Assembly (NCBI RefSeq): GCF_000620085.1
Contig: NZ_KK211068.1
Location: 145,134-209,133 of the forward strand
Reading direction: 5' to 3'
Origin: Marinobacterium jannaschii DSM 6295
GTDB lineage: Bacteria; Pseudomonadota; Gammaproteobacteria; Pseudomonadales; Balneatricaceae
Length of the DNA: 64,000 nt
In this document: piece after piece, positions 62,791 through 64,000 of the stretch
Layout of the letters: every line of letters starts with the position of its first letter
Position numbering within the stretch: position 1 is the stretch's first letter
Program-made: the position numbers and the translations under genes
The notes under the pieces: model-generated
The model's database searches: none
Told to the model about the DNA's origin: nothing
The model's input: only the letters and a program-made list of their open reading frames with translations

Positions 62791-63648
62791 ATGACCTTTT
62801 TACAATCCCTGTTGGAAAGAACCGGACTGATCGCGTCCGGGATGGAAAAACGTAAAACCGTTACCTTTGGCGATACCGCCTCGGTGGCCGATGGCCGCTT
62901 CTGGAGTGTACTGTCTGTCTTTACCCTCGCCCTGGCCTGGTACCTGGGCAGCGCGCTGGAGCTGGTCAATCCGATCTTCTGGCCTGCCCCGTCGGCGGTG
63001 TGGGATCAGTTTGTCAGCATCTCCGGCGAGGGCTACCGTAACTTCTCCCTCTGGGAACATATCTGGGCCAGCCTCTACCGTATCCTGGTCGGCTTCGGCC
63101 TCGGCTGCCTGATCGGCATTCCGCTCGGCTTCGCCATGGGTCTGTCGAAGATTATGCGTGGCTGGTTCGACCCGATTGTCGAGTTCTTCCGCCCGATTCC
63201 GCCGCTGGCGTTTATCCCGCTGGTGATCATCTGGTCCGGTATCGGTGAGCGCTCCAAGATCCTGCTGCTGTTCTTCGCCGCCCTGTGGATTATGGTGATC
63301 GCCGCCCGCGCCGGTGTCGGTAGCGTCAAACTGTCGAAGATCCATGCCGCCTACTCGCTGGGTGCCAGCAAGCGCCAGATCCTGATGAAGGTGATCCTGC
63401 CCAACTCGTTGCCGGAGATCTTCACCGGTATGCGCGTTGCCATGGGCGTCTGCTGGGGTACCGTGGTTGCCGCCGAACTGGTCGCCGCAGAATCCGGCGT
63501 CGGCTTTATGATCATGGTCGCCAGTAAGTTCCTCTCCACCGATATCGTGGTGCTGGGCGTCATCATCGTCGGCGCCATCGGCTACGGCATCGATATACTG
63601 ATGCGTAAGCTAGAGGCCAAGCTGATTCCTTGGAAGGGTAAGGCTTAA
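62791..63648 (+). CDS. TauC-like ABC transporter permease
   Basis: A 285-residue membrane protein with about six hydrophobic segments and the BPD-transporter EAA-like loop KIHAAYSLGASKRQILMKVI followed by LPNSLPEIFTGMRVAMGVCW. An N-terminal cytoplasmic stretch (about 45 residues) precedes the first membrane segment. It completes a binding protein-ATPase-permease set. GGGAGG lies ahead of the ATG and a strong terminator lies just after the stop, closing the operon. Confidence 0.9.
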   Translation: MTFLQSLLERTGLIASGMEKRKTVTFGDTASVADGRFWSVLSVFTLALAWYLGSALELVNPIFWPAPSAVWDQFVSISGEGYRNFSLWEHIWASLYRILVGFGLGCLIGIPLGFAMGLSKIMRGWFDPIVEFFRPIPPLAFIPLVIIWSGIGERSKILLLFFAALWIMVIAARAGVGSVKLSKIHAAYSLGASKRQILMKVILPNSLPEIFTGMRVAMGVCWGTVVAAELVAAESGVGFMIMVASKFLSTDIVVLGVIIVGAIGYGIDILMRKLEAKLIPWKGKA

Positions 63649-63655
63649 GAAAAGT

Positions 63656-63685
63656 AAAAGGGCTGCGTATATACGCAGCCCTTTT
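63656..63685 (+). terminator. Rho-independent terminator of the transporter operon
   Basis: A 30-base perfect palindrome with 15-base arms (AAAAGGGCTGCGTAT and its complement) that ends in TTTT, starting 7 bases after the permease stop. Its own A and T runs make it bidirectional in form. Confidence 0.93.
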
Positions 63686-63698
63686 AGGTTCTGTGATG

Positions 63699-64000
63699 TG
63701 TCCCGTCCTGAAATAGGTTTACACATTGGAGACCTATAATGGACACCTCTAGACCTACCCGCCAAAAGCGCACACAGCGTGACTACACAATGGGCTTTAA
63801 ATTGCAGGTTGTCGCGGCGGTAGAAAAGGGCGATATGACCTATAAACAGGCCCAAAGGATCTACGGCATCCAAGGACGCAGTACGGTACTTAACTGGTTA
63901 CGTAAACACGGTAAGCTTGATTGGTCTCAATCGAAAGGACGCACGATGCCTCACTCACCGAAAGCCAAGGAAACACCCGCCCAGAAGATCAAACGCTTAG
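63699..64000 (+). mobile_element. IS3-family insertion sequence, left end (truncated by window)
   Basis: The element probably starts with a terminal inverted repeat at about 63699 (TGTCCCGTCCTGAAATAGG), a sequence style common to left ends of IS3-family elements, followed by the OrfA gene. The right end lies beyond the window, so target duplication and length cannot be checked. It begins 13 bases after the transporter terminator. Confidence 0.7.
63739..64000 (+). CDS. IS3-family transposase OrfA (partial, continues past window)
   Basis: The first 87 residues of an OrfA protein. It begins MDTSRPTRQKRTQRDYTMGF and shows the helix-turn-helix pattern KLQVVAAVEKGDMTYKQAQ and STVLNWLRKHGKLDW. This is the DNA-binding part made by the first frame of IS3 elements; the integrase frame (OrfB) should follow outside the window. 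GGAG lies 7 bases before the ATG. No stop occurs before position 64000. Confidence 0.85.
   Translation, partial: MDTSRPTRQKRTQRDYTMGFKLQVVAAVEKGDMTYKQAQRIYGIQGRSTVLNWLRKHGKLDWSQSKGRTMPHSPKAKETPAQKIKRL

Noticed and set aside
1..64000. CRISPR arrays, tRNA and rRNA genes
   Set aside because: No regularly spaced direct repeats, no T-loop/acceptor-stem patterns and no rRNA-like conserved blocks were noticed on either strand; a covariance search was not possible.

Overview
The window comes from a Gram-negative gammaproteobacterium. Its type IV pilus chemotaxis genes, polyamine-sensing c-di-GMP pair, SoeABC-like sulfite oxidation genes, taurine-type ABC transporter and methylated-amine/one-carbon genes best fit a marine Oceanospirillales-type heterotroph (Neptuniibacter/Amphritea/Marinobacterium-like). 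That placement is inferred from gene content; no rRNA or tRNA was seen.

Layout. 1-9504: a Pil-Chp operon (response-regulator tail, pilH, pilI, pilJ, chpA) followed by two tandem secreted PilJ-domain proteins. 9845-11542: a diguanylate cyclase with a periplasmic sensor. 11990-15247: an orphan DctP binding protein divergent from a LysR regulator, then an agmatinase-family ureohydrolase. 15387-16326: two small conserved proteins. 16491-22779: a D-glutamate/5-oxoproline block, in which the two halves of the mitochondrial D-glutamate cyclase exist as separate genes on either side of pxpABC, followed by a LysR regulator and a D-amino acid aminotransferase. 22953-27038: an NspS/MbaA-like polyamine-binding protein and GGDEF-EAL pair, plus a DUF481 outer-membrane protein.

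27488-36659: a sulfite oxidation and export block (SoeABC-like molybdoenzyme, aldehyde dehydrogenase, SulP, TauE/SafE) behind a strongly structured 5' leader. 36768-43241 (minus strand): folD, a dimethylglycine/sarcosine dehydrogenase-type flavoenzyme, purU, etfA and etfB. 43733-49876 (minus strand): a five-gene signalling locus (sensor kinase, two single-domain receivers, soluble kinase, REC-GGDEF-EAL). 50249-53417: an L,D-transpeptidase, an ABM-family protein and two AT-rich lipoproteins.

53706-63648: ETF-ubiquinone oxidoreductase, then a plus-strand series of class V aminotransferase, GlcG-like protein, glyA, sdaA and a TauABC-like transporter. The window ends inside an IS3-family element.

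How it works together. The flavoenzyme would strip methyl groups from dimethylglycine or sarcosine onto tetrahydrofolate. FolD and PurU dispose of the C1 units, EtfAB and ETF-QO carry the electrons to ubiquinone, and GlyA and SdaA turn the remaining glycine into serine and pyruvate. The two ETF loci share an exact 17-nt sequence in their upstream regions, suggesting joint control. The sulfite block and the taurine-type transporter are consistent with sulfonate use, although no sulfonate-cleaving enzyme (Xsc, TauD) lies in the window.
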